Below, piece after piece: positions 31,664 through 40,812 of a stretch of DNA of 64,000 nucleotides; positions within the stretch are counted from its first letter, which is position 1, and every line of letters starts with the position of its first letter. The position numbers and the translations under genes were made by a program. Below the pieces are notes generated by a model. The model searched no databases. It had not been told where the DNA came from and saw only the letters and a program-made list of their open reading frames with translations. The DNA comes from DASUPK01 sp963728875 (lineage in GTDB: Bacteria > Actinomycetota > Thermoleophilia > Solirubrobacterales > 70-9): assembly GCA_963728875.1 (NCBI GenBank), contig CAVSLJ010000003.1, forward strand, positions 496,001 to 560,000, read 5' to 3'.

Positions 31664-33121
31664 GTGCCCGGCGCGGCCTTCGACGTGATCGTTGTCGGTG
31701 GTGGCTCTGCGGGCTGCGTGCTCGCGGCGCGGCTGAGCGAAGACGAGGGGCGCTCGGTCTGCCTGATCGAGGCCGGTCCCGACTACGGCCCCGTCGAGCA
31801 GGGCCGCTGGCCTCCGGAGATGCTCGACGGGCGGGTGCCCCCCACCTCACATGACTGGAGCGACTCGCAGGGGACGCTCCCGATCGCCCGCATCCTCGGC
31901 GGCTGCTCGGCGCACAACATGTGCACGCTGATGTACGGCGCGCCGGCCGACTACGACGCCTGGGCGGAGCTGACCGGCGAGCCCGACCTCGGCGGCGCGG
32001 GCTTCCGGCCCTACCTGGACCGGGCGCGCGAGGTGATGACCCAGCGGGTCTTCTCCGGGGACGAGCTCGACCCCTGGTTCCAGGGCCTCGCCGCCGCCTC
32101 GCACGAGCTGGGCATCGCCGTCAATGCGGACGCGAACGACCCCGCCGCCACCGAGGGCATCGGGCCCCACCCCTTCAACCTGCGCGGCACCACCCGCTGG
32201 AACGCGGCCTTCGCCTATCTCGACCCCGTGCGCGGCCGGGGCAACCTGACGATCCTCGCCGACGTCCTGGTCGACCGGATCTCGCTCGATGGCGCGCGGG
32301 CCACCGGCGTCGAGGTGATCGACTCGGGCGAGCGCCGCACGCTCGACGCCGACCTGGTCGTGCTCTCGGCCGGCGCCTACAACTCCCCGGCGATCCTGAA
32401 GCGCAGCGGGATCGGCCCCGAGGCGGAGCTGGCGGAGCTCGGCATCGAGGTGCGCGAGGCGCTGCCGGTCGGCGAGGGGCTGCGCGAGCACTTCGGCGTG
32501 CCGGTCCGCTTCGCCCCGAGCGAGGAGATGGCCGCCGGGATCGCGGCGCACCGCGAGCGCCACGACGACGCCAGCGCCCAGGGCGTCTTCAAGGCCCGGA
32601 CCAGCTCCTGCCCCGAGGGACTCTGGGACCTCCACCTGCTCCCCGCCGTCTTCCCGGCGGGGGACGGCGTCGTCCTCGCGCTCAGCTCGATGCTGCTCCA
32701 GGCGGAGTGGATGGGGAGCGTAAGGCTGCGCTCGAGCGATCCCTCAGACCTGCCGCGGGTCTCCGAGCTCCACCTCGAGACCGGCGGCGACCTCCGTTCC
32801 GCACTGGAGGGCGTGGAACTGGCACGGCGGCTGGCCGGGACCGAGGCCCTGGGCGAGCGGATCGCCGAGGAGCTCGAGCCCGGGCCGGACTCGACGCCGG
32901 AGTCGATCCGCGCCGGCGGCCGCGAGGCGCTGACGACCTACTTCCACCCCGTCGCGACCTGCGCGATGGGCGCGGTCACCGACGCGGCCGGCCTCGTCCG
33001 GGGATTCGAGAACCTCCACGTCGTCGACGCGTCGGTGATCCCGAGGCCGCTGCGGGCCTCACCCCACCTCACCGTCCTCGCCCTGGCCGAGCGGGCCGCC
33101 GATCTGCTGCGCGGCTCCTGA
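31664..33121 (+). CDS. GMC-family FAD oxidoreductase (choline dehydrogenase-like)
   Basis: 485 aa, GTG start. The dinucleotide motif VVGGGSAGCVLAARLSED is at residues 9-26, the GMC signature ILGGCSAHNMCTLMYG follows, then GPHPFNLRGTTRWNAAFAYLDP, VVLSAGAYNSPAILKRSGIGP, and a C-terminal YFHPVATCAMG with active-site His and ASPHLTVLALAERAADLL. GMC enzymes oxidise alcohols with FAD. Divergent from the TetR regulator, with a shared palindrome, so likely TetR-regulated. Substrate unknown. Confidence 0.92.
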   Translation: MPGAAFDVIVVGGGSAGCVLAARLSEDEGRSVCLIEAGPDYGPVEQGRWPPEMLDGRVPPTSHDWSDSQGTLPIARILGGCSAHNMCTLMYGAPADYDAWAELTGEPDLGGAGFRPYLDRAREVMTQRVFSGDELDPWFQGLAAASHELGIAVNADANDPAATEGIGPHPFNLRGTTRWNAAFAYLDPVRGRGNLTILADVLVDRISLDGARATGVEVIDSGERRTLDADLVVLSAGAYNSPAILKRSGIGPEAELAELGIEVREALPVGEGLREHFGVPVRFAPSEEMAAGIAAHRERHDDASAQGVFKARTSSCPEGLWDLHLLPAVFPAGDGVVLALSSMLLQAEWMGSVRLRSSDPSDLPRVSELHLETGGDLRSALEGVELARRLAGTEALGERIAEELEPGPDSTPESIRAGGREALTTYFHPVATCAMGAVTDAAGLVRGFENLHVVDASVIPRPLRASPHLTVLALAERAADLLRGS

Positions 33122-33131
33122 GCCGGGCGGC

Positions 33132-33416
33132 TCAGGCGTCCATCGAGGCCTTCACCTCGCAGCGATCGACGGAGGCGCGGGTGCCGGGCGTCTCGCCGGC
33201 GTCCATCGCGTCGAGGGCCGCATCGGCCTGGTTCATGTCCTCCTCGGAGTCGAAGAAGAGCGCCACCACGGCGGTGCCCTGGGAGTCGTCCACCATCACC
33301 TTGATTCCCTTGGCGTTCACGCCCGGCGGCGGTCCGTCTCCACCCTCGATCTCGCCCTTGATCCGGTCGATCTGATCCGACTTGACGTCGGTGAACCTCA
33401 CCACTCGCGCGTACAT
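33132..33416 (-). CDS. Small ABM/dimeric alpha-beta barrel-like protein
   Basis: 94 aa: MYARVVRFTDVKSDQIDRIKGEIEG at the start, GIKVMVDDSQGTAVVALFFDSEEDMNQADAALDAM in the middle. The beta-alpha-beta pattern and length resemble antibiotic-monooxygenase-like or dimeric ferredoxin-fold proteins, but the catalytic residues are not evident. It is convergent to the GMC oxidoreductase, with ten bases between the stop codons. Confidence 0.6.
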   Translation of the reverse strand: MYARVVRFTDVKSDQIDRIKGEIEGGDGPPPGVNAKGIKVMVDDSQGTAVVALFFDSEEDMNQADAALDAMDAGETPGTRASVDRCEVKASMDA

Positions 33417-33550
33417 ACGCTCCTCCTCCGGTTGAGTGGGCGGATCCTATGCCCTCGGCCGAGGCGGGCGGCTAAACTGGGTTATCCCGGTCAGGATTCG
33501 TATGATTAGATCCCGGCCACCGAAACCAAGCTTTGGAGAGGAATAGAGAA

Positions 33551-34213
33551 ATGGCTCTTCTCACCATCAACGACACCGCCCCCGACTTCCACGCGGAGAC
33601 CACGGAGGGCCCGATCGACTTCCACGACTGGATCGGCGACAGCTGGGCCGTCCTGTTCTCCCACCCCCGCGACTTCACCCCGGTCTGCACCACCGAGCTC
33701 GGCTACATGGCCTCGATCAAGCCGGAGTTCGACAAGCGCGGCGTCAAGATCGCCGGCCTCTCGACCGACCCGATGGACAACCACGAGAAGTGGGCCAAGG
33801 ACATCGAGGAGACCCAGGGCACCGCGCCGAACTACCCGATCATCTCCGACTCGGACCACCAGATCGCCAAGGCCTACGGGATGCTCTCCGACGACGTCGA
33901 GGGCGACCCGACCGAGCGCACCCCGGCCGACAACCAGACGCTCCGCAACGTCTTCGTGATCGGCCCGGACAAGAAGATCAAGCTGATCCTGGTCTACCCG
34001 ATGACCACCGGCCGCAACTTCGACGAGGTGCTGCGAGTGATCGACTCGCTCCAGCTGACGGCGAACAAGAAGGTCGCGACCCCGGCCCAGTGGCAGCAGG
34101 GCGACGACGTGATCATCGCCGGCTCGGTCTCGGACGACGACGCGAAGGAGCTCTTCCCGGACGGCTGGGAGACGCCGCTGCCCTACATGCGGGTTGTGAA
34201 GCAGCCGAAGTAA
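33551..34213 (+). CDS. 1-Cys peroxiredoxin (Prx6 type)
   Basis: 220 aa from ATG 33551, preceded by GGAGAGGAAT. The peroxidatic Cys46 is in DFTPVCTTELGYMA, and it is the only Cys in the protein, so no resolving Cys exists. The C-terminal dimerisation extension (TPAQWQQGDDVIIAGSVSDD ... LPYMRVVKQPK) is typical of Prx6. It reduces H2O2 and alkyl peroxides using thiols or a partner reductant. Unlike its neighbours it has no visible frameshift. Confidence 0.95.
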   Translation: MALLTINDTAPDFHAETTEGPIDFHDWIGDSWAVLFSHPRDFTPVCTTELGYMASIKPEFDKRGVKIAGLSTDPMDNHEKWAKDIEETQGTAPNYPIISDSDHQIAKAYGMLSDDVEGDPTERTPADNQTLRNVFVIGPDKKIKLILVYPMTTGRNFDEVLRVIDSLQLTANKKVATPAQWQQGDDVIIAGSVSDDDAKELFPDGWETPLPYMRVVKQPK

Positions 34214-34434
34214 AAAGCGCCGCCTCGTTTCGGGCGCTCAATAGGAGTACTGTCGATAGAGGCTGGCCCTGCGGCCGAAAGCTCAACCTCCACCGGAATG
34301 CCACCGACGGCGCGCTCTGCGCCACGAGGCGCGAGATGGGGGCTACTGATTTGACTGCGGGGCCGGTGTTCTCTCTCTAAGGGCGTCACCTCACCGGCTC
34401 GGTGGAAGCGCCTATATCCGCAAGGAGCACAACG

Positions 34435-34524
34435 ATGGGCGCAAACGCAGACACAGTCAAGAACGGTTGGGACGCCTTCGCAAAGGGCGACATGGACGCC
34501 GCCAGCACTTCGTTAGTCGAGTAG
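34435..34524 (+). pseudogene. SnoaL/NTF2-like gene truncated after about 25 codons
   Basis: AAGGAG and ATG 34435 start MGANADTVKNGWDAFAKGD, the usual N-terminus of a ketosteroid-isomerase-like protein, but after MDAAS the match stops and TAG follows at 34522. The bases after about 34510 belong to the truncated brxC on the other strand. This is a junction between chromosome and the accessory region. 34214-34434 upstream holds no gene that I can support. Confidence 0.7.
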
Positions 34525-34994
34525 CCGAGGCGCTTGAGCAGGACTCGGTAGACCGGAAAAACGAGGCTTTCCCCCTCCCGGAGCATGTCCCGCCCACTGG
34601 CCAGGTCGATGAACACCGATATGGAAGGAGCCAGCGTGTGGGCAGTGTTGAGGAGCGCTTCGAGCTTGTGGGAGTTCGCTCGCGGAAGGAGCCGTTCGGC
34701 GGCTGTGCGACCTTCGATCATTGGATTGCAAGCGCGTAACCAACAGCCTTCGCGAATGAAATCTTCCCGGAGCCGAAGAAGTCCACTTAATCCAGACGTT
34801 CGTCGACTCGCTGGGGTTTCGCGCGGTATCGGCGTAGACATCAACGAGCTGCTCGAGATGTTCCCGAATGTTGTCAGTGACGACATACTCGGCGATCTCC
34901 TGCGCCACGATGGCCTCGTCCGAGAGATCGACGTGGATCACACGGTCTCGATCGCACGATCGATGTCGCCGCGGAAAAGATCTCTGATCTTCAC
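34510..34994 (-). pseudogene. brxC: BREX BrxC-like ATPase, N-terminal remnant
   Basis: GTG 34994 overlaps the brxB stop (GTGA). The product starts VKIRDLFRGDIDRAIETVIH and has LSDEAIVAQEIAEYVVTDNI and a P-loop region SGKISFAKAVGYA, after FFG, as in BrxC's GFFGSGKS. It then continues (other frame) to SVFIDLASGRDMLREGESLV and LLKRLGYSTNEVLA, where it ends at the SnoaL junction. That is roughly 160 of more than 1,100 residues normal for BrxC. At least two frameshifts occur. BrxC is an essential ATPase of the BREX phage-exclusion complex; this remnant cannot function. Confidence 0.72.
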
Positions 34995-35574
34995 GAACGC
35001 TCTCCTCTCGGCACTATTAGGGCCCTATAGCCGTACGCGGGCTCGGTCCGGTCCATGAATTTAAGGCCATAGTCGCCGACGATCCCGCCTGGGTAGAGCA
35101 GGGTGACCGGCAATGACACGCGGCTTCTTAGGTCGTCGATCAACGTCGAGGTCCGATACGCCGGATAAAGCGCGCCCGCCCGGTAGAGGAAAACCGCTAT
35201 GCGGTCGGCTTCGAACGCCTCGACGGCGCAATCACGCGCTCCGGAAGTGACGGCGGCAGCCGGAGGATCTCTCCCACAGCTCGATAGATCTCACGCAGCG
35301 CTGCCTGATCGCCAGCCGCCTCGCGCTCCTGTATGACGAGTTCGTCAATCCAGCCCTCCGCCTCAAGCGCCTGCCAGAACAGCTCGGCTAGTGAGATGGC
35401 TGACACCGCACGCCTTGATCGGGAGCCTCAAGCCATAGCTGCAGATCCTTGAGGTCGCGGCGAACCGCCCATTCGTCCGCCGGCGGATAAACGTCCCAGG
35501 ACATACGGCGGCTAGCCGCCCCGCTCGTGGAAGTCCACGATCCGCTTCCCGATTCGGGCGAGATCCTCACGCAA
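34991..35574 (-). CDS. brxB: BREX BrxB-like protein (DUF1788, frameshifted)
   Basis: About 194 aa after correction, the usual size. Segments in order: REDLARIGKRIVDFHERG, MSWDVYPPADEWAVRRDL, SAISLAELFWQALEAEGW, then VFLYRAGALYPAYRTSTL and SLPVTLLYPGGIVGDYGLKF, ending YGYRALIV. The last two match the DUF1788 closing pattern (vyPxxRxxxLLxxL ... PvxlfYPG). The likely TTG start overlaps the brxA stop region and the TGA stop overlaps the brxC start, so the operon order A-B-C is tightly coupled. Confidence 0.7.
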
Positions 35575-36321
35575 CGGCAGCCACCGCCCCTGACAAGGTC
35601 TCTTGCAACCAATCGACACGCACGGCGCTCCAGCCGCGGAGTAACGCAGGAGGCCGTGGCGTTCGGCTTCGTGGAAGAGCTCAACGACCCTGGCTCGGTC
35701 GAGGAGCCATCGCCGCCACACAAGGTTCTCGATCAGTGTCGGGAGGATGTCCCGACTTCGTGCAGCCGGAATGCCGCGTATCCGAAGCCGGCGAGGCTGA
35801 GCGACGGGGACGCGAACTCCTTGCGCACTGCGCCGGTCAAGATGCCGAAATCCCGCAGTGCCGCCAGCAGCCCTCTAGCCACCTTTAGCCGGATCGGGTC
35901 TGACCACTGTGGCGTTAGGCCCTCGCGGGACAATTCGTAAGCCAAGCGAATACCCGGTCGATCTCCACGCCGATCGACCCTGCTCCCACCATGCGTAGAG
36001 CGGGCCCTCCGCAAACGCAGCCAACAACGTGTCGTCGCGGCTCGCCTCGAAGTAATACGCCTCGACGAAGGCCCGTGGCCACGGAAGCAGCCGTTTCAAC
36101 GCCTCGATCACCTGGGGCCCCGGCTCGACAAGCCGTGGGCCTAGCACGCGCAACAGGATGTCATCCGACCTTGTGCGCGAGCGTTTCGCAAGCAAGTTGT
36201 GCTCGGCGATGCGGGTCAGATTCCATCGGGCGTCCTGACCCAGATCCCAGACCTCCACCAGCCGCCGAGCGTCATCGAGCAAGGCGCCACCTTTTTGGAT
36301 GTTCGACGTGAACTGTGTCAT
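35567..36321 (-). CDS. brxA: BREX BrxA-like protein (DUF1819, frameshifted)
   Basis: ATG 36321 starts MTQFTSNIQKGGALLDDARR, followed by NLTRIAEHNLLAKRSRTRSD, LPWPRAFVEAYYFEASRDD and LLAAFAEGPLYAWWEQG, the normal DUF1819 N-terminal half. In other frames follow LTPQWSDPIRLKVARGLLAA, LRDFGILTG, FGYAAFRLHEVG and WLLDRARVVELFHEAERHGL. Together about 250 aa. BrxA is a small DNA-binding BREX component. At least two indels break the frame. Confidence 0.72.
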
Positions 36322-36391
36322 CGCGCCAGATCGAAATAGGGGATTTGCAGTGTTCCCGTCTGGTCGAGATATGCAGCGCAGAGCTGACGCG

Positions 36392-36856
36392 CTATCCGCG
36401 TCGACGCTGCGGGTCGTGCCTTGCCGCGAGCCGGCCGAGCAGCAGGCCGCTACCGAGAGACTCGCCGGGATTAACCTCAACCGGGTCACACCAGTCGCGC
36501 AACGCGGTCACGGCAGCGGCCTCGCTCCATCCCTCGAGGTCGGTGATGAGATCGGCCACCTCGGACGCGGTCTTTTGCTCCGCGAGCCATCCGCGTGCCC
36601 AGCTTCCGAAGGGCACCATGTCCGAGAACAGATGCAGCGCCGAGTCGCGACCAAGGCGCTCGCGATGCATCCGCGTCGCCGCGGCCACGTCGAGCTCCAA
36701 CGCGGCGGCGCGCCACGTGCGGGCAAACATGCTGGAAAGGACGTATCGGCCGGTGGGATCCAGGCCATGCGCCCGCCACCAGCCGCGTAGGTCCATCTCA
36801 CCCAGCCGGGCGATGCCGAGCACGAAACGAACCGCGTCGAGTGCGTCAGAGGTCAC
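36392..36856 (-). CDS. brxE: BrxE-like protein of a BREX operon
   Basis: 154 aa from GTG 36856 (an in-frame ATG-type start at 36916 would add 20 residues). The start DALDAVRFVLGIARLGEMDL followed by RGWWRAHGLDPTGRYVLSSM and FARTWRAAALELDVAAAT is the pattern I associate with BrxE family proteins, which head BREX type 6 operons. It precedes brxA by 70 bp on the same strand, giving the order E-A-B-C. The family assignment is from memory of the motif and from context. Confidence 0.6.
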   Translation of the reverse strand: MTSDALDAVRFVLGIARLGEMDLRGWWRAHGLDPTGRYVLSSMFARTWRAAALELDVAAATRMHRERLGRDSALHLFSDMVPFGSWARGWLAEQKTASEVADLITDLEGWSEAAAVTALRDWCDPVEVNPGESLGSGLLLGRLAARHDPQRRRG

Positions 36857-36972
36857 GGGCTCGGAGCCTATTCGCGAATCCGGAGGATCCGCCGCACTCG
36901 CCCGCGCGGGCCCCACAAGAAGGCGCCCGGCTTCTGGGCCGGCGGTCAGCGTGCGAACGCCCGAGCGGCTGA

Positions 36973-37311
36973 GATGAGTTTCGTCCCAGCCTCGGCGAGA
37001 AAATCTGCGACCATCTCGAGCCGTTGCACGGCACCGTCAAATCACCCGGACGCCCGCCCGACAATGACGTCTGGCACAAAGGCTGGAGAGCGGACAGCCG
37101 GACCGCCATCGACACAGACATCAAGACGAAACGCGGTCCAGCCCGGTTCAGCCTCCTCTACTACGGGGAACACGGCTTTCACCCCGAATCCCTGCGGCCT
37201 CACATAGCAGTCCGCGCACACAGGAGGTATGCAAAGGACTTCAACTCATCAACCTTGCGTGGACCGTCGGGGGGACATGCCGACAGCCGTCAAGCGCCTC
37301 CTTCAAGGTGA
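36973..37311 (+). other. Unidentified ORF fragment with protein-like composition
   Basis: Reading from 36973, DEFRPSLGEKICDHLEPLHG, then PGRPPDNDVWHKGWRADSRT, DIKTKRGPARFSLLYYGEHG and LRPHIAVRAHRRYAKDFNSS looks like real protein, but there is no start codon and the end is abrupt. I do not recognise the family. It is probably the remains of an accessory gene between the BREX remnant and the GIY-YIG gene. The rest of 36857-37458 contains nothing else that I can support. Confidence 0.35.
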
Positions 37312-37458
37312 ATGCCCAACCTGCACGTCGTGCCTCACCCCGGGTTCGGTAAGGAGAGCCACGCACAACGTCGTCGATGAATCCTCGAGTCGGTCCGACA
37401 GTAAAACGCTCAGCATTCACGATTGCGAAAGCTACTCGGCCTCGTGGCGCACGCTAGG

Positions 37459-37718
37459 TCATCGAGAGACGCCTCGAGGTCGAGCTCCCCCGAAAACGGT
37501 GTACCCCTCGCTGCTGAGAAATGCCGCGAGTGACGCCTCGACGTCCTCGGCTTCCTCCCGAGTAGAAAAGACAAGTCCCCGCGCCAGGTCTCGGCCCGCA
37601 GGAACCCACCGCATTGGGTCACCACGGTGCGCTTGAAGCCAGCGGGTGGCTCGAGATGGTCCGCCAGCCGTTCCTCGGGCGTATTGCCCGTCGAGCCCAC
37701 GTAGACACAGCAGCGCAT
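37459..37718 (-). CDS. GIY-YIG-like domain protein (frameshifted)
   Basis: ATG 37718 starts MRCCVYVGSTGNTPEERLAD, in which VYVGST is a GIY-YIG variant. A missing C near 37630 (AAGCG-CACCG) moves the rest to the frame RGDPMRWVPAGRDLARGLVF, STREEAEDVEASLAAFLSSE and VFGGARPRGVSR, stop at 37459. The corrected size is about 86 aa. Such single-domain proteins are predicted nucleases or repair factors and occur in defence-rich regions. Confidence 0.6.
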
Positions 37719-37819
37719 CCCAGCCTTACGGCGCGCCTTGCACCTCGGGAACAGCGTTTTCGGACTTGGACGACGTAGACGGTGTATTCGGTCAACGCAA
37801 CGCTGCAGGTTTCAAAATA

Positions 37820-37841
37820 AATTGGACCCCAATTGGACCCC
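37820..37841. repeat. Tandem 11-bp repeat beside the att-like site
   Basis: AATTGGACCCC occurs twice without a gap (37820-37830 and 37831-37841), 66 bp before the tRNA-Pro fragment. Such short direct repeats can be arm-type binding sites of tyrosine integrases, but no integrase gene is adjacent. Confidence 0.5.
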
Positions 37842-37875
37842 GCCAGCGAATCACACTAACCGCAATCTGTCGAGA

Positions 37876-37905
37876 GAAACCGCCGCATTAGCGGCGGTTT
37901 CTTTT
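37876..37905 (+). terminator. Rho-independent terminator
   Basis: A perfect 11-bp stem (GAAACCGCCGC at 37876-37886, GCGGCGGTTTC at 37891-37901) with ATTA loop and a TTTT run after it. It is the clearest intrinsic terminator in the window. No intact plus-strand gene ends directly before it, so its gene was probably lost. Confidence 0.85.
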
Positions 37906-37907
37906 AG

Positions 37908-37954
37908 TCGGGGCGACTGGATTTGAACCAGCGACCTTTCGGCCCCCAGCCGAA
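37908..37954 (-). other. tRNA-Pro(GGG) 3' fragment, probable attachment site
   Basis: On the minus strand the 47 bases read as an anticodon stem-loop (TTCGG, loop CTGGGGG, CCGAA; anticodon GGG), variable loop, T-arm with TTCAAAT, and acceptor 3' strand CGCCCCG plus A. No acceptor 5' strand or D-arm exists upstream. It therefore is the 3' part of tRNA-Pro left by integration of an element into a tRNA gene. The intact gene is not in the window. Confidence 0.75.
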
Positions 37955-38057
37955 TGGGTTCCTCCTGCATAAGCGGAAGCCAAGCTCACCAAACGGAGGG
38001 TTGCGATCGTGCGACACGATGGAGCGCGCCCACCGTGCGCACTGAAAGACTGAAGTA

Positions 38058-39908
38058 GTGGCGCCATCAATCTTCATAGAGCGTCTGGTCGTAGAGGAGG
38101 GCTTCCTTGACGGCCTCGACCTGGAATTTGCTCCCGGGCTTAATGTGGTTATCGGGCCGCGTGGCGTAGGAAAGACGTCGGTTATCCAGCGGCTGGTGCG
38201 TTTCTGTCTGGGGGTTCCCGCATTCGGGGCGCCCTTTCAGACTGCAGCGCTCAACCATGCGCGAAACATCTTGGGTGAGGATGGTCGCGTCTCGGCAGCG
38301 CTCCGCGTGGACGATGAGCAGATCGTGGTGAGCCGCCGAAAGCGAGATGAGCGTCCGGAGGGCTATCTAGATGCTCTACCTGAGCCCATCGTTCTGGCAC
38401 AGACTGAGATCGAGGAGATCGGAGTGGATCCGGAGGGTCGACTTCGTCTCCTCGACGACTTCCGGTTTAGCGGCGCGCGAATTTCGGGCCGCGAACGGGC
38501 AAGCGTCTCAGCAATCCAATCTTTGACGATAGAGCTGGCAGACCTTGAGGCACAGATTGAGCAACAACAGCAGCAGCTCGCAGATCTGGAGCAGGCAACC
38601 GAGCAATTGGGCGCTGCCGAGAAAGAAGTTGGCTCTGCCTGAAGGAGATAGCAAGTTCGGCAAAGGAAGATCTCCAGCGGCTCGACGCGCTGGGGCAACA
38701 AGCGGCCGCCGCCCAAGCGCGTGTCGGCGTCCTAAACCGCGCAAACGCTGCGCTTGAGGAGTGGCTCGTCGAATTGACGAGCGCACGCCGCGCTGCACCG
38801 ACCATCGAAAGCTGGCCCTCGGAGTCGACGACCCGCTGCAGGCCATTCGTGAGCGCATTGAGGCAATTCAACAATCTCTCCAGGAAGCCTCGGACAGCTT
38901 GGATCAGACGAAGGACGAGCTCCAACTCAAAGTCGACCACGAAACAGCGCAGGTGAACGAATGGGAGGACGAGGCGCGAACGCTTCGCCGGCGGGTTCGA
39001 GGAAGTTCAAGCGGGCGCTGGGGCGGCAGTGCGTCGCCTTGCCGCGCTGCGAGAGCGTGGGGCTCAGCTTCAGGCTTTGTCGGAACTCGTACGGGAGCAA
39101 CAAGGCCGACGCGAGAAGGTGCGGCTCTCACGAGAGGAGGCCGTGCGCGAACTAGACGCGGTCCGTGAGGAGCGCTTTGCAGAACGAGTTGCTCGCCTGA
39201 CGAACTCAATGCTGCACTCGGTCCGCGCATCGATGTTGATGTTCAGCGGTCCGGACTCTGGACCGCCTACGCGGAAGCGATTGCTCACACCATTCGTGGC
39301 TCAGGGTTGCACTACTCCGAGCTAGCCCCTCAGCTCGCCCAGGCCTTAAGTCCCCAGGAGCTTGCTCTTGCAGTTGAACAAGACGACGCCGAGAAACTCA
39401 CCAGCTGCGTCAACATTCCGGAAGAGCGAGCACGTCGGATCATCGACCGGATCACGGAGACCGGCCTAGGCGAGCTGCTGTCGGCACCGGTTGAGGATGC
39501 GGTTGAGCTTAAGCTGCTTGACGGGAGCGATTACAAGCGAACCGAGGACCTGTCGACGGGTCAGCGGTGCACAGACGATCTTACCGATCATCCTGCGCCA
39601 TGAAGAGCGGCCCGTGATTATCGACCAGCCCGAGGACCATCTTGATGGGGCTTTCATTGTGGACACCCTTATCCAGGCCATTCTTCAACGCGGGTCCGGG
39701 ACGCAACTCATCACCTCAACCCACAACCCAAACATTCCGGTTTTGGGGGACGCCAATCGAGTGACTTTGCTTGGATCAAATGGCCAAAGGGGGTTTGAAG
39801 TCCATAGCGGGGCTTGGATGACGAGGAAGTCGTGACGGCCATCACCTCGGTCATGGAAGGTGGGAGGGAAGCATTCGAGCGCAGGGCCAGTTCTACGGTG
39901 AAGGTTGA
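38058..39908 (+). CDS. SMC/ABC-type ATPase with coiled coil (frameshifted), first gene of a three-gene system
   Basis: About 617 aa after correction, GTG start 38058. N-terminus: LVVEEGFLDGLDLEFAPGLN and Walker A GPRGVGKTS. Middle: long coiled coil (ELADLEAQIEQQQQQLADLE, ALRERGAQLQALSELVREQQ). C-terminus: ABC signature LSTGQRCT, Walker B VIIDQPEDHLDG, and switch ITSTHNPNIPVLGDA. This head resembles the ATPase part of TrlF-like and other RecF/SMC-type defence ATPases, but no PHP or other effector domain is seen. At least six indels split the frame. The next gene starts three bases after the stop. Confidence 0.75.
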
Positions 39909-39910
39909 TC

Positions 39911-40812
39911 ATGGCCGAGCCCGACTCGAACCCCGGAGGTTGAGGAGGCTTTGCGGGAGCTTCGTTTGGGAAACGCCCCCGAGCGTCTTGCAGCGGCGAG
40001 GTTGTTGGGTCAACGCGCTACGCAAGGCGAGGTCGATGCTCTGGTTCGCATCCGAAGGCGGGAGATGGACCACTACGTCGAGCGCAGTATTGATGACGCG
40101 ATCGCTCAGGCCGAGACCCGCACCCCGAGGGCTCCCCACTCGGCGGCGGAAACCGGGGAAACGATGGAGGAGCAGCCCTGGGATGACGAGGCCTATGTCC
40201 AAGCCCTAAGCGCCACCACGGCGTCCCTCGTCCACGAGTTGCGCCGCCCACTTGGGCTAGCGCGGCTGGCAGCCGGACACGAGGACGTTCCGAAGACTGT
40301 TGTCTATCTCGAGCGCATGGAACGCCTGCTTGATGCGATGGAGCAGCTGGTTGAGGTCGCAACTGGAGGGGTCGTTACCGAATTCGACCTTGCGGCTCGG
40401 TAGTGACGGAGGTCGCGGCCGAACAAGCTGAGCTTCACGGCGTGCCGGTCGATCCGTCGGACCCGTCTATTGCCCCAGTCGTGGGGAACCGAGGCGCCGT
40501 TGAGTTGATCGTCCGCAACGGAATAGCTAACGCCTGTGAGAGCACTCGGCAGGTTGGAAGCAAGCCACGCCCGGTGGTGGTGACTTGTGGAAAAACCGAT
40601 CGCGACGCTTGGGTCGCAATCCTGGATCATGGAGTTGGACTGCCAAGCGGTCTTGATCCCTTTGTGTTCGCGGCGACTCGGAAGGAGGGCCACGACGGAG
40701 TAGGGCTCGCCTTGGCACGGCAGGCAGCTCGCTCGCTCGCGGGCTCACTGTCTCTCGCACAAAGAGACGATGGCGGAGCCACGTTGTCTCCTGGCCCTTC
40801 GAGCCGTCGTGA
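39911..40812 (+). CDS. Soluble histidine kinase with HEAT-like N-terminus (frameshifted)
   Basis: About 300 aa. N-terminal part RELRLGNAPERLAAARLLGQ looks like a HEAT-type helical repeat. A DHp-like helix follows with the probable phosphoacceptor His in SLVHELRRPLGLARLAA. The HATPase domain has the N box (RNGIANACEST), G1 (ILDHGVGLP) and G2 (DGVGLALARQAARSLAGSL), ending FEPS. There is no membrane helix or PAS domain, so the signal must be cytosolic, plausibly from the ATPase upstream. Frameshifts occur near 39937, 40400 and 40785. The stop overlaps the next start (GTGA). Confidence 0.75.

Noticed and set aside
37646..37891. Plus-strand ORF across the tandem 11-mer (NWTPIGPRQRITLTAICREK)
   Set aside because: Ends in the terminator hairpin and has no family features; the 11-mer repeat accounts for its sequence.
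37888..38070. 60-codon minus-strand ORF ending KVAGSNPVAPTKRNRR
   Set aside because: The VAGSNPVAPT string is the usual false translation of a tRNA T-arm and acceptor.
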